Source of the DNA: Liolophura sinensis
Lineage: Eukaryota > Mollusca > Polyplacophora > Chitonida > Chitonidae
DNA length: 64,000 nt
Direction of reading: 5' to 3'
NCBI RefSeq assembly: GCF_032854445.1
Contig: NC_088298.1
Location: forward strand, 5,144,160-5,208,159
In this document: positions 22,434 to 34,067 of the stretch, in pieces
Position numbering within the stretch: the first letter of the stretch is position 1
Layout of the letters: each line of letters starts with the position of its first letter
Notes under the pieces: model-generated
Database searches by the model: none
What the model saw: the letters and a program-made list of their open reading frames with translations, nothing else
Told to the model about the DNA's origin: nothing
Made by a program: the position numbers and the translations under genes

Positions 22434-22672
22434 TTATTTGATCGGTGTAATTGCACCGTACTCAAGAATATTTCACCAATATGATTGTGCCCAGCATGAT
22501 GGCAGGAGGAAACCAGGCAGAGCCCAGGTGAAACCCACGACCATCCATCGGTGACAGACCTTCTCGCGTATAGCCACAGAGGAAGCTGCCATAAGCTGGA
22601 TTTAGTTCACAGTGACTGTATTTGTGAGATCAGGGCTCCTGGGTCTTTGTGCTGCGCTAGCACGCTAATGCC
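22434..22672 (-). mobile_element. tRNA-SINE that contains the start of duplication copy A
   Basis: Body to head read on the minus strand: 'atttgatcggtgta', 'cagcatgatggcaggaggaaacc', 'acccacgaccatcc', 'ggatttagttcacagtgactg', 'gagatcagggctcctgggtc', 'gctgcgctagcacgctaatg'. The sequence after the N gap (50013) begins at the equivalent of 22590, inside this element. Confidence 0.9.
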
Positions 22673-23689
22673 ACACCCTCAAAAATGTCTCCTTCAATAT
22701 ACAGGGATTCATAGAAGTTGTCGGTATTCGGCCTGTCGATTGAATAAAAAAACTAACTGGTTATATCTATTCAATTTGAGGTTGCTTTTTGAAAGAAATA
22801 TTCAAAATTTTACATAAACTCAATTTGTACATACCTAAAGTTCCGCGAAGTTACCTCCCTTTCACGGACATCTTTCAGCGTTGATTAGATTTAAGACGGC
22901 AATTGTTGGAAGTGGAGGGGCGTATGAAATTAAACAAGACACATAGTAAGCTTCTTTGGTCTCTGCCAAATCGCCCCTCAAATAATTTGACCTACTTCAG
23001 CTTCTGATCGTTCTGTTTTTGACATTAGCGTGGCGCGAGTGACTGTATGCTAGTGCGCGAGGTCTGACTGTTTTCCTCCCTCTGACGTTATTTGGCACTA
23101 ATATCTTCAGCTCCTTTCAAGGCAAGCACGCAGTTTGCCTCCAGGTTTCGTTTTCAGGGGTCCTAGGTTGGATAAAAAGCGTATTATAGCAGCGAAATTA
23201 AAACCTTCTTTGCCAGACATGAAATTTAGCAGCATCATCGATTCGCTTGAAAAGCGTGTTTTTTGTTCAAAGACTGAACATGGAAATGTGTGCCAGACAG
23301 GACTTCAGGCCGTATTCGTCGTGGACAAAAGTGACAATTCACTGCTACATGAATCACATCATGGTGTAGCAGGGTATTTCATCTCTCTACCTATGTAGCC
23401 TCTCTATTTAACAATCATTACGGTTAACACTCAATGGGGTAATTCACTATTCATGGATCTCTCAATTTTCTCATTGCCGATGGCTGACTGTCATGGTAAA
23501 TTTCATGCCTAGTACCCTGTCAAGTCAGACTTCCTTCTGAACTGCTTTTCTTGATTGAAATCTTTGTTTATTTTAACAAGTAAAGATAATATTTCACAAG
23601 AATTTAGTTTCTAGTATACATGTAAGGTATCGCATGACAGGCAACCAACCACTCTGGCAAACAAAAAACAAGAGGATGAGCCAGAGAAA
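22673..23689. other. unique part of copy A, no gene confirmed
   Basis: A plus frame of 87 codons at 23135-23398 is open here, but in copy B small insertions and substitutions break the same frame, which argues against coding. No other feature is seen. Confidence 0.5.
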
Positions 23690-24715
23690 GCCAACCAGCT
23701 AGATGATCAACGGCACAAGCAGTCAGTCAAACAACCAGATAAATGATCAACCAGATAACTAGCTACATGATCAACTACACCAGAAGTCAGTTAGCCAAGC
23801 AGACAACCAACTAGATGATCAACCACACCAGAAGTCAGTTAGCCAACAAGACAACCAGTTACATGATCAACCACACCAGAAGTCAGTTAGCCAACCATAC
23901 AACCAGTTACATTATCAACCACACAAGAAATCAGTTTACCAAGCAGACAACCAGTTAGATGATCAGCCATGCCGGAATTCAGTTAGCCAAGCAGACAACC
24001 AGTTACATGATCAACCACACCAGAAGTCAGTTAGCCAACCAGACAATCAGTTAGATGATCACCCATGCCAGAAATCAGTTAGCCAACAGACAACCAGTTA
24101 GATGATCAACCACACCAGAAGTCAGTTAGCCAACCAGACAACCAGTTACATGATCAACCACACCAGAAATCAGTTAGCCAAGCAGACAACCAACTAGATG
24201 ATCAACCACACCAGAAGTCAGTTAGCCAACAAGACAACCAGTTACATGATCAACCACACCAGAAGTCAGTTAGCCAACCATACAACCAGTTACATTATCA
24301 ACCACACAAGAAATCAGTTTACCAAGCAGACAACCAGTTAGATGATCAGCCATGCCGGAATTCAGTTAGCCAAGCAGACAACCAGTAAGATGATCAACCA
24401 CACCAGAAGTCAGTTAGCCAACCAGACGAGTTAGATGATCAACCATGCCAGAAGTCAGTTAGCCAACCAGACAACCAGTTAGATGATCAACCACACCAGA
24501 AGTCAGTTAGCCAAGCAGACAACCAGTTACATGATCAACCACACCAGAAGTCAGTTAGCCAACCAGACAACCAGTTACATGATCAACCACACCAGAAGTC
24601 AGTTAACCAACCAGACAACCAGTTAGATGATCAACCACACCAGAAATCAGTTAGCTAACTACACAACCAGTAAGATGATCAACCACATAAGCAGGCGGTT
24701 ACCCAACCAATCCAC
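23690..24715 (+). repeat. 48-bp minisatellite, copy A
   Basis: About 21 units of a 48-bp repeat built on ACCAGTTAGATGATCAACCA and CCAGAAGTCAGTTAGCCAA. The period is 16 codons, so frames stay open across units (KSVSQADNQLDDQPHQ-like), but here an early TAG and later single-base losses interrupt the frame. A block of about 380 bp (eight units) appears twice (about 23800 and 24182), whereas copy B has it once. Confidence 0.95.
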
Positions 24716-24914
24716 CGATTACATCAGCTAAAGAAAATGAGAAGTTTAATTTGACAAGATAGGATTGGTTATCATAGTGTTCGCAGGATATGATTGTACA
24801 TACTGATTATGAGAAATCAACCAAACAGAGGATAAAAGAATAGAATGTGTACAGTAACAGCATGAAAAGTTTGTGAAGAATGAACCAACAAGTGAATGAC
24901 TATTCTGCAATACT

Positions 24915-25232
24915 ACAGTCTCTTTATCATGGTGAAAACATGCTCTCGTGGTAAGGAACGCATTCCTCATGGTGAGAACTTGTCCTCATAGTGTCCTCAT
25001 GGTGAGAACGTGTCCTCATGGTGAGAAACGCGTTCCTCATGGTGAGAAATGCGTTCCTCATGGTGAGAACGTGTCCTCATAGTGTCCTCATGGTGACAAC
25101 GTGTCCTCATGGTGGGAATGTGTCCTCATGATCAGAACATGTTCTCATGACCAGAACATGTTCTCATGATCAGAAAGTGTTCTCATGGCCAGAACGTGTT
25201 CTGATGGCCAGATTGTGTTCTCGCGGTAAGAA
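24915..25232. repeat. 19-20-bp minisatellite, copy A
   Basis: Units of the form TCCTCATGGTGAGAACGTG, with variants AACGCGTT and, toward the right, TCATGACCAGAACATGTTC. Two perfect GAACATGTTC decamers lie at 25135-25144 and 25154-25163. Confidence 0.92.
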
Positions 25233-25710
25233 CATTATGATGTTTAAACCAGGAGACATTAAAAATGGTTTTCAACTGAATCATAAGAAGTTTCAGGGTA
25301 GGGCTTATGTTTACAAGATGAAAGCAACATGGCAATGCCTTTCTGTTTAGGAATTAGAATCCAATCCACACATCCACATTACATGTGCATGTGTCTACCC
25401 CTATATCAGGGAGACCACATGTTTTGGGTCTGTGACCTTTAAAGCGACCTCCACGGAGACCGAACGACTTAATATAAATGGCTGGGCGGGGAAGGCGTCG
25501 TCTAAGCGCAGAGTAAGCGAGGCATAGGCGAGAGGTTTGGGAGGCGTTGGGGTAATATTTGATTATACAGCTTGTAGTCATCAGCCCTTTCCTTGGACTA
25601 GAGGAGCTTGTGTATACAAACAGCTGAGCTCTGTCAGGAGCCCCCTGGTGTCAGGCTGGAGAATCGCTGTGTTAACAGGGCTCAGGATTTTAGGGGAGGC
25701 AGCATAACAA

Positions 25711-25742
25711 GGGGAGGGGTGGGGGGGTAGAAGAGGGGAGGG
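25711..25742 (+). other. G-rich tract, potential G-quadruplex
   Basis: GGGGAGGGGTGGGGGGG, followed by TAGAAGA and GGGGAGGG. Copy B has a longer central G-run (53176-53211). Confidence 0.55.
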
Positions 25743-25814
25743 ATTGCTGTCAGCCGGGTAGGGTTATAGGTGAAAAGAAGAAATGAGAATTTAAGCAGCA
25801 GTACATTGTACATA

Positions 25815-26020
25815 CCCTAATATTTCAACCTTTTCAACCAGCTCTACAGGCAATACTTTGAAATATTCTGAGAGCAGTATTCGGGTGTAGTATAAATAAT
25901 CTGTACAGTTTTATGAAGTCTACATCTATAATGACTTAAACAAATCATTTTTTAGCATCATTTTCATGATTACTGTGCGCCTACATTCCACTGAAAACAG
26001 TGTTGAAAAGGTTGTATAAT
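25815..26020 (+). mobile_element. MITE of the TAATTCTTCAACC family, class A, copy A
   Basis: The left end is CCCTAATATTTCAACCTTTT and the right end is GTTGAAAAGGTTGTATAAT. The interior matches class A ('gggtgtag', 'gttttatgaagtctacatct', 'ttccactgaaaacagtg'). Confidence 0.82.
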
Positions 26021-26134
26021 ACCAGCACGCCATTGTGGCCTCAGAGAAAGAGCAAATTATGACAAAGTTTAACAATTAGTTTAATTCTTTGACCTTTAAC
26101 TGGAATCTTCACATACCTTTATTATTAAACTTCA

Positions 26135-26275
26135 AAAAGATCTGCATTTGCCCTAATATTTTTTTCTTCCAAAAAGTGTGATTTTTGAGGCAAAGAAACG
26201 CCACAAAATATTACTTTTGGTGCTGAAACTGTATGTTTTCTTCAGAAGGACGTCATCCTGGCACTGAAACAAAAA
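26135..26275 (+). repeat. dispersed repeat shared with 5485-5625
   Basis: It has the same ordered blocks as at 5485-5625 ('tttttgaggcaaa', 'atattacttttggtgctgaaa', 'gacgtcatcctggc'). Class unknown. Confidence 0.5.
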
Positions 26276-26389
26276 CTCACAATTCTGTTTTAAGATTAAC
26301 AAGAGCTTACAAAATCAAGCAAAATGAGTTTATTTTTTATATGGATAAACAATACGGATAAACAATACGGATTATTCACTCATTTTAGC

Positions 26390-26521
26390 TAGGGCTGGAT
26401 TCATTAAGCTCACTTAGATAAGTAAGCGCTTAACAACCATGGCAACGTTTGTTGTAGAGACATAAAGTGCACTTAGCTAAGGGCAACTTAACACTAAGTA
26501 TGCTTCATGAAAATGGCCCCT
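26390..26521. mobile_element. short MITE with CTTAG-containing inverted ends
   Basis: The left end AGGGCTGGATTCATTAAGCT...ACTTAG and the right end CTTAACACTAAGTATGCTTC...GGCCCC are inverted versions of each other with mismatches. About 130 bp, with no coding capacity. Copy B equivalent at 53860-53991. Confidence 0.55.
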
Positions 26522-26590
26522 GGCATAGTCAGTTAGTGAGTACGCGCAGCACAATGACCCAGGAGTATCTCAACTACGTGATCGCTCAGT
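26522..26590 (+). mobile_element. tRNA-SINE head fragment
   Basis: 'gtcagttagtgagtacgcgcagcacaatgacccaggagtatctca' corresponds to the A-box side of the SINE head on plus, followed by an A-rich stretch. The body is missing. Confidence 0.6.
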
Positions 26591-26820
26591 ATAAAAAAAA
26601 CAAAAAAAAAACAGGTCAATGGTAGGAAGCCTCAGTCGAACAGAATAAATTTTGAATCAGAAAGGATGTGCTTATACATGTTCAAAGTGAGTCAGGTGGC
26701 TTTCTTACAAACGAGGGTTGGCCACTTACATATGCATACTTAAAATATGTGTAGACTCAGAGTTTAAATAGCTTTGAACATAAAACTTTACCTATTAATT
26801 TCCATTTAATAAATCGTTAT

Positions 26821-26925
26821 GGCCATGGGTTTCCTCTGGGCTCCGCCCAGTTTCCTCCCACCATAATACTGGGCGACATCGTATAAGTGAAATATTCTTG
26901 AGTAAGGTGTAACACACCAATCAAA

Positions 26926-26960
<35 letters not shown>

Positions 26961-26961
26961 A
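26821..26961 (+). mobile_element. tRNA-SINE, body and (AAAT)n tail
   Basis: GGTTTCCTCTGGGCTCCGCC, TTTCCTCCCACCATAATACT, GTATAAGTGAAATATTCTTG, then about ten AAAT units. The tail is shorter in copy B (54291-54428). Confidence 0.92.
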
Positions 26962-28320
26962 ATTAATCGTTCATTTTAAAGTTGTTTCCAATGTCGAAGG
27001 AAATAAGACAGTGAACATTTTACTGGCACCAAAACCATATCTAATTACTTTCTTTCGACATTTCTTTTATCCAAACTCCACCCCCTACTTTTAGAGGCAA
27101 CTTTGATTTCAATTTATGTATGACTATTAACACATTTCAAATATCTTAAACTAAAATGTACATACAATAAATGTTAAATGCTGATCAACTTGCAGATTTT
27201 CAGATTAAAGATTTGTTCTATAAACTTAAGACATATAAATGCAGCTACAATTTTTTTTTTTTTTTTTTTTATGTTTTTAACTCATGCAAAGGCAGTTACT
27301 TTAATATTGACAAGCTCAGATAACTACAGTAATTTTCATTTAATTTCCTCATTTACAATCCTGACTGTCGGTCATAAAGAAATAAAAAACCTCTGGAAAA
27401 ATTTCAAATACTACATGCAAATGACTCTAACAAGGGACTTCCCCTGTTCCTTAGAGTAAGTAGATTTTATCTCTTAGACAGAGGACACCTTACACTGGTT
27501 CTGTCTTGGTTAAGTCCTCAACCCTCTTACCCATTTTCCACCACCTCACCCCTCCCAAAACCCCTGTCACTTTTAACTAGCTAACTCTATCTAGGCCAGT
27601 CAAACTGTGACCTTACTCTAGGCAGAAAAAAAATGCCCCCAATAATCAGCAGTGGTACAGCCCAGCTGTTGACACAGGCCGGTCCATTGGAAGTCTGAGG
27701 GGAAGCAGGTTGTTTGAGAGGGAAAACAAAATCCATACTCTGCAGCCCACATGTGAGTGTAGAAAGCTGGAGTGTGAGAGAGAGTCTGAGGGTATAGAGT
27801 GTTTAACAGACAGAGACCGCAAAGGAGAGAGTTTTCCCTGGCTGAGAAAGACATGGTCAATTGATGGGGACGGGAGGAGAGAAGAAAAGTCACAACACTG
27901 AGATGACAAAGATGAAAACTTTGACCAAGAGTTAAGCCGGGTTCTAGGTGTGATCTCACAGTGTGACAGACAGTCCTTTAGGCAGGAGCAGCAGTCAGGG
28001 GAGTTGCCAGGAGGACTGGGTTTAAGCATCACCCCTTCACCAACACCCCACCCCCTTCAAGAGCTGTCAGCTTGCTTTGAACGCTTGGTTGGGCACACAC
28101 GCCTGACGCACTGTCCCTGGCATATGTCATCGCTCGATCAGCATAGATCAGAGCAGTGCTCCGACAATTGATTGGACTCATCGTGGTGTATTGTATCTTA
28201 TCATATTTGTCAGAGAGCAGTGTTCGATACCTACACAGCCAGCCGCTTTGATATACAGATTACGCTATACATGCACCCTGATAAAGAAGACAGCCCCAGT
28301 GCAGCCTCTTTTCCTCAGAG
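26962..28320. other. nearly invariant block between the two copies; no gene confirmed
   Basis: From about 27180 to 28320 I find only a few differences from copy B by eye, and 27595-28315 looks identical. The right two-thirds is GC-richer. Open frames exist on both strands (minus 113 and 128 codons; plus 63, 73 and 80 codons) but overlap one another in conflicting frames. None has a recognisable domain, so I do not call a CDS. It could be a regulatory block, a noncoding exon, or just a stretch without heterozygosity. Confidence 0.4.
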
Positions 28321-30017
28321 CACAGGAGAGCTACACATACCAAGTCATTCGGGATGTTTACTATCTGTGTTTCTTTTGGCCGCCGTCGTTGATGTGAATA
28401 ATTTTTTGCTGTGAAGCTTTTGATAATTGGAGCAACTGGGATCCATTGAGTAAGTATTGATATAGTTTCACATACATAAATGCAACATCAATGCAGTTAT
28501 GGAGCTTGCAGGATGGGTCAATGCGGCCTGACCAGGATATAGAGATATCACATACCTTTGCACTATAGTACATTGTTCTCATGGGTTAGAACAATACTGG
28601 ATATAAGCAGCGCAAAGCTTAACAAAACCCTCGTACTCAGTATTCAGGTCACTAAAATCTCCCACTGACACCGCTCTACAGCTAGGGGGTGGAGAAATAA
28701 GATGGGACGTTTGATAGATGTCAGGTATGAAAATGTTGTTCACAGGTGTAGCTGGGCCGTTATTAAAATTGGCGTTACCACAAGTAGAATGAAAAATATA
28801 CACTCAGGTGAGAAATGTTATTAAGATGGGACATTTGATATGGGATATGAAATGCTTGCATTGCCTGTTTAAAAAAAACTGTCATAGCCGCAACAATTAT
28901 ATCAACTGCAGTTTTAAATTAGCTTATGCATGTATATATTGATCACATAATCAAACACTCATTTATATGTTCTTACTGACTGAGGAATAAGATAGGGTAT
29001 AGGGTCTATGCATCCATGCACAGGTAAATGTTCATTTATCGTTAAAACTGTCATGAGCTCAAGTCGACTAACACTGCCAAGGTTAAAAATTTGGCAAATC
29101 TTTTTTAATATGTTTTATTAATAATAAAATCATATATTGAAAAAAAAAAAATAAAAAATTCATGGAGACTCAGGATTCTGATGAGATATCTCCTAATATT
29201 AAGACAGGATTTGGTTTTTTTGTTACTCGGCCTTAAGAAAATTGTTATCGCTGCAAAAAACTACAGCTTTAAAAATATACATAATTATGGTGACATCATA
29301 CAAATATATAAACCTATTTATTCAATGCGACTTATTATTCCCCATGTATAATATACCCAAGGGAATGAAATTAATTGCCTACTACAAACAATATTTATTG
29401 GAAATTAAGTTTCTACAAGGTTGGTATGTTACACAAGCGCTATTACATTAGCATGGCACATTTTTTTATTTTAAGAAAAATTTAATACCGCGTATGTCTA
29501 GCATATTATATATCATGTGTGTTACATTTGCTATATAAGTATATCTGTTCCACTGTCACGGGATAGAACAAGCTCACTGAGAGCTTTATTCCCACCATAA
29601 ACCACTTTTGTGGTGAATAAATAAAACCATTTAAAATCAATTAAAATTGGTCAGTTATGAAAATTTTCTATATCCTCTAAAAAATGTCAATGCTGCCAAT
29701 ATACATACAATCAGATCTAGAAAAAATATTCTACACATATATAAATCAATGTAGCCACAGATCTCAGCTGTCATCTTGTAATATGAGGTTAGGCGTAGAT
29801 CACAGGGTGGCTAGTGGTCCCCGCATATCAGTATACATGCCACCCTTAGACCGAGGTCTCGGGCTAAATCAATGACAAATGTATAATATAATAAATAATA
29901 TATATGGCCTTCAGGTACGAAAACTTAAAGTTAAAATTATAATTACAACCTGAAAAATACTTTTATACTTTAATGGAAAAAAATATATTGACAACAGCAT
30001 GTATTTGTTCTTAGGTA
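28321..30017. other. AT-rich noncoding DNA
   Basis: No gene or transposon end is recognised. Copy B differs here by a 24-bp insertion near 55808 and by extra 7-bp TATAGGG-type units near 56480. SNP density rises compared with the block to the left. Confidence 0.5.
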
Positions 30018-30261
30018 CTGGGCCCAGTTGTTCAAAACTGGTTTAAGACTTAAGACCAGATTTAGATTTAAGCCAAGTCTTCATTTTTGTACTTAAAGCA
30101 AAAATAATTGTGTAACAGTGTATTAAATATGAACTAAATCTGCTGCTTTTATGCTCTGGCTTTGGATAACAATATTGGCTGCAGAGTTGGACTAAAATGT
30201 TACACATAAAATATGACTTAAGACCAGTATTAGCTAATACACTTCCAAACAACTGGGGCCT
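30018..30261. mobile_element. MITE with CTGGGCCCAGTTGTT ends
   Basis: The left end is CTGGGCCCAGTTGTTC and the right end, read in reverse, CAGGCCCCAGTTGTT. About 244 bp, AT-rich, with internal inverted 'gacttaagacca' motifs. Similar GGGCCCAGTTGTT ends are familiar from animal non-autonomous DNA transposons. In copy B (57545-57784) the terminal GGGCCTG has been lost. Confidence 0.75.
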
Positions 30262-30459
30262 GAAAATTAATGTGAGAAATTTTATCGTTACCTGTTTAAA
30301 ATAAGGAGTTTAACAATAAAGGCCTAGAGGCTGTGAATATTGTCTCTCTTCAACCAAACCTTCAGTGAGAAGCACAGATTTCAGATCATGCATTGTTAGC
30401 AGTGTAAGGTATCACAATTTTAACATTACCTGTATTAAAAGTGTAAACTTTGCGTTTAT

Positions 30460-30651
30460 CGTAATTCATAAACATTCTTGTAACTTTCAGCGCAATGTAC
30501 GCACAATTTTAAGTTGATTTTGGAGACAAAGCTACATTGGCTGGATTGGCCACTGTCCGGGCTTCACAAATTTTATCAGTCTACAAAGAATAATGCCTTT
30601 GGAATATGCTTGAATAAACACTTTGCCAACGTGAAAATGTCAAAGAATTAT
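30460..30651 (+). mobile_element. MITE of the TAATTCTTCAACC family, class B, copy A
   Basis: The interior CTTTCAGCGCAATGTACGCA, GATTTTGGAGACAAAGCTAC, TTGGCTGGATTGGCCACTG and GAATAATGCCTTTGGAATAT is class B. The left end (GTAATTCATAAACATTC) is decayed, and the right end is GTGAAAATGTCAAAGAATTA. Confidence 0.78.
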
Positions 30652-31407
30652 CGCAACTGTTTGCGATATGCCGTACATTGCAAAAGAATAAGGAGATGCA
30701 ACACATGTTTGCACATACAGGGTCCTAAGAAATGTATGTAACATTGTCTCTGAAAGATATACCTACATGTTTGAAAATTTGATTCACCAGTAGGCGCAGG
30801 TTTATTACATTTGTCATTAAATGTAATAATTGTAATAGCTGAGCCATCCTAAAAACATTAAATACATTAAATATTGTCAGTACGATGATAACAATCGCAC
30901 TAAAGGATTACTGGTTTTAATGTCACCTCACCGACAACAGTCACTGTATATACATGCAGATGCAATTGCAAACACATCATGAATTAGAAAAGTCTCATGC
31001 TACTGACTGAAGGCAATCACTCCAAACTCGCCTCCACAGGCAAAGAATTACGCCAGAGCAGTTTTACATATATATATATTTTTTTAATATGAAATTTGAC
31101 CATTGCCTAGATTAAATGTATCACCACTGAAATGAAATTAGTTACAAAAAAATGTTGTATTAATCTGGGGTCATCACAATACACATATTATAATGGAATA
31201 AATGATCGGTTTTCATGCTGAAGTGATTGAATCTTTGATAAACTTCATGCAAGACTACACAAGACAACAGAAAAGAGAGCACAAGTCTACACAAGACAAC
31301 CCTGTCAACTTTTAAGGCTCCAATAACAATATACATGTATGCTGGGAATATTTTTAAAAATTCCCTGTCCATGAATAGTATTGAACTCGCACCCTCTCTG
31401 CTTTGTA

Positions 31408-31669
31408 TTTTTTTTTTCTTTTTTTTTTTGGTGTTTTACGCTGTGCTCAAGAATATTTCACTTATATCACGGCAGCCAGCACTATGGTGGGATGAAACCG
31501 GGTAGAACCCAGTGGAAACCCACAACCATCCACAGGTTGCTGGCAGACCTTCCCACGTACGATCTAAGAATAAGTCAGCATAAACTGGACTCGAACTCAC
31601 AGCGACCGCGTTAGTGACAGTCTCCTGGATCACTGCGCCACACTAGCGTGCTAACAACTTTGGCCCCCG
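31408..31669 (-). mobile_element. tRNA-SINE, near-full, copy A
   Basis: A T-rich run, then 'ggtgttttacgctgtgctcaag' through 'cagccagcactatggtggg', 'acccacaaccatccacaggt', B box complement 'ggactcgaactc', and head 'actgcgccacactagcgtgc'. Open frames on both strands here are SINE sequence. Confidence 0.93.
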
Positions 31670-32227
31670 ATTGCCTCCACATCCTCTCTAGTGACCTGGC
31701 TACTTGTATATTGAAATTCAAACACACTAAACTACACAGCCGTGCAGCCAGTACCAGTCGATGGCCTACATTTCATGAATCAGAAAGTGGAGGAAATTCT
31801 CTTAGGGTTTTTATAATGATGTTTTTCAATTTGCAATATTATACGTGTGCAATCGTCACATCTGATCTAGACAGTCTATTACATTACCCTTTGTCCAGGG
31901 GCTATCTCTTTTCCTCTGGCATGGCTGCTAGATAAGGTATTCGTTCTAAAATTCTGTCCATGGCTCAAAGTCGCACATTTTGCCCGAGTTTGAAAGTCAA
32001 ACTGATCTTAAAAAGGTGTTTTTAGGTTTGTTTGAAAGGCTGGATCATGCGCCAAGTTTGAAGAAATGTAAACTTCAAAATAAAACTTAGAATTTTGTTA
32101 ACTTTTGTTGGCCTCTAAAAATGTGTGTTTTTTGGGGGGTGGATTTTTTATGGCGTGTACAGTACTCCTGATCATATACCTGAAGGCGATCATTACGCAA
32201 CAGAGCAACCCTACCTGTACACACAAA

Positions 32228-32345
32228 TTTATTTATTTATTCGATTGGGCTTTAATGCCATATCAGGGACATTTCATTTATACGGGACAAGAGTAAAACC
32301 TGAGTAAAACACCTGCTTCTGGCAAGTCACATTACCAACTTTCCT
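32228..32345 (-). mobile_element. diverged SINE-like fragment
   Basis: 'tttatttatttattcgattgggctttaatgcc' and 'gggacatttcatttatacg' resemble a decayed tail and body of the SINE families. The rest is too diverged to assign. Confidence 0.45.
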
Positions 32346-32430
32346 ACAAGTGATGCAGATTTTAATGAGCTGAGTGAACCCTAATCTATATACTGGTGGA
32401 GTACAATGAACAGGCATTTCATCGGTTACA

Positions 32431-32978
32431 TGTGACCATTTGCCAAGTATAACACTCTGTTGTCAATGCTCTGGTTTTACTCTCTATGCTGTAGCCATAT
32501 TTCACCTTTTATGTGTGACCATGTGCCAGCTATCACACTGTCACTGCTGCTTTAGTTTTACTCTCTATGCTGTAGCCATATTTCACCATTTATGTGTGAC
32601 CATGTGCCAGCTATCACACTGTCACAGCTATTTAGTTTTACTCTCTATGCTGTAGCCATATTTCACCATTTATGTGTGACCATTTGCCAGCTATCACACT
32701 GTCACTGCTGCTTTAGTTTTACTCTGTATGCTGTAGCCATATTTCACCATTTATGTGTGACCATGTGCCAGCTATCACACTGTCACAGCTATTTAGTTTT
32801 ACTCTCTATGCTGTAGCCATATTTCACCATTTATGTGTGACCATTTGCCATCTATCACACTGTCACAGCTATTTAGTTTTACTCTCTATGCTGTAGCCAT
32901 ATTTCACCATTTATGTGTGACCATTTGCCATCTATCACACTGTCTCGGCTGCTTTAGTTTTACTCTCTATGCTGTAGT
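32431..32978 (+). repeat. 80/81-bp tandem repeat, nearly seven units, copy A
   Basis: Each unit contains ATGTGTGACCATGTGCCAGC, TATCACACTGTCAC, either TGCTGCTTTAG or AGCTATTTAG, and TTTTACTCTCTATGCTGTAG. Units with the first variant are 81 bp (27 codons), so long frames reading MCQLSHCHCCFSFTLYAVAI arise from the repeat alone. Confidence 0.95.
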
Positions 32979-33080
32979 CTTTTGTACTGAAGATAAAGAC
33001 ATTCCAAAATGTAGCTCTATCTTCCTTATCATTATTAGGGGAAGGGCATCAAATCGAAAAGAGAATATAGCATCTGCTGC

Positions 33081-33165
33081 AAATTTTCAACCTTTTCGAC
33101 CTCTAAAGCACTTTTTTCTTCCATGGAATTTAAACTCACACAAACTTCATGCAAGACCGCGCGAT
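33081..33165 (-). mobile_element. MITE end fragment, class A
   Basis: 'ttttcaaccttttcgacctctaaagcac' followed by 'ttccatggaattta' is the reverse complement of the class A right end. The rest is missing. It contributes the end of the 128-codon frame at 32833-33219, which is therefore not a gene. Confidence 0.6.
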
Positions 33166-33911
33166 CATCGAAGACTGATCGCTTATACTGCGGTCAAGCA
33201 CCTAAAGTTTCACATTTGACTATACCGCACATTTCGTCTGATCCTGACAGCTTTGTTCATCTTAGACAGGTGTTTTAAGGTTATAGTTTGAAGATACACT
33301 TATACCCTACTGTAAGTAGGCATCAAAAATAATACTTTATGATCATTATTTGCTTCTAAAAATGCAATAAAATTTTATGTCCTTTACCCAATTGCCACCA
33401 AGGTTCTAGGGGGATTGAGTGGGTGGGGGGAGAAATCCAGAAAATTTGAAAAAGAGATAATAAACCTGTGTGAACCCTTTCTATTCCACTAAACCATTCA
33501 ATAAAAATCAATTGAAGGGCCAGGGGAAAAATTAATTACAAGCTACTTACTGTATTTATGGGCTGTCAAATAAAAAAAAAAGTATGCAAGAGGAGAATAA
33601 TTGTATTCTTAAAATATAATATTTTTTTAAAAAGTTGTCTTTCCTTAAATTGAACATAATGTTTTGGGTGGGTTTTTTTTTTTTTTAAATATTGTTATTA
33701 TGTAGGTCAACTGCACCTTATTTTGGTATTTTACACAGGTATATAGATTCACTGTTTGAATAGCTTCACACCTGTAGCTTGATAATCAAACAGTTCTCAT
33801 CAAGAAAAGTATTTCAGCACTACAGTGAATAAGATCAAAGCTTTACTTCTTCACAAAAGTCAAGAACTTCTGTGAAAGAAAAATCTGTGAAACCGTTCAC
33901 TATAGTAACAT
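33166..33911. other. AT-rich noncoding DNA
   Basis: Nothing is recognised except homopolymer runs. Near 33410-33470 copy B carries a different insert (about 60990-61070) after a G-rich tract. Confidence 0.5.
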
Positions 33912-34067
33912 GCTGATTGATGGATTGTTTCTCTAATGCCATACTCAAGAATTCTCAAGTGTATACAATGGCAACCCAGTTTTATGGGTAGAGCTAGTTC
34001 CACAGTAAACCACTGACCACGAGCAAGTTACTTATTAGTTTTCCACTTGTGACGACGGCAAATTAAA
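33912..34067 (-). mobile_element. second SINE-like body family fragment
   Basis: 'tttctctaatgccatactcaagaattctc', 'acaatggcaacccagttttatggg', 'cacagtaaaccactgacca' and 'caagttactta' share order with degraded stretches near 160-300 and 40200-40310. Probably a second SINE family; I do not see a tRNA head. Confidence 0.5.

Noticed and set aside
23135-23398. 87-codon plus frame in copy A
   Set aside because: Small indels destroy it in copy B, and it has no recognisable domain.
23690-24715. CRISPR array
   Set aside because: The repeats are contiguous with no unique spacers and the genome is animal.
27618-28032. 113- and 128-codon minus frames conserved in both copies
   Set aside because: They are conserved only because the DNA there is identical. 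The frames overlap each other, have no domain and show no codon bias; plus-strand frames are equally open.
32440-33219. Cys/His-rich protein genes (MCQLSHCHCCFS-like)
   Set aside because: These are translations of an 80/81-bp tandem repeat that then run into a MITE end.
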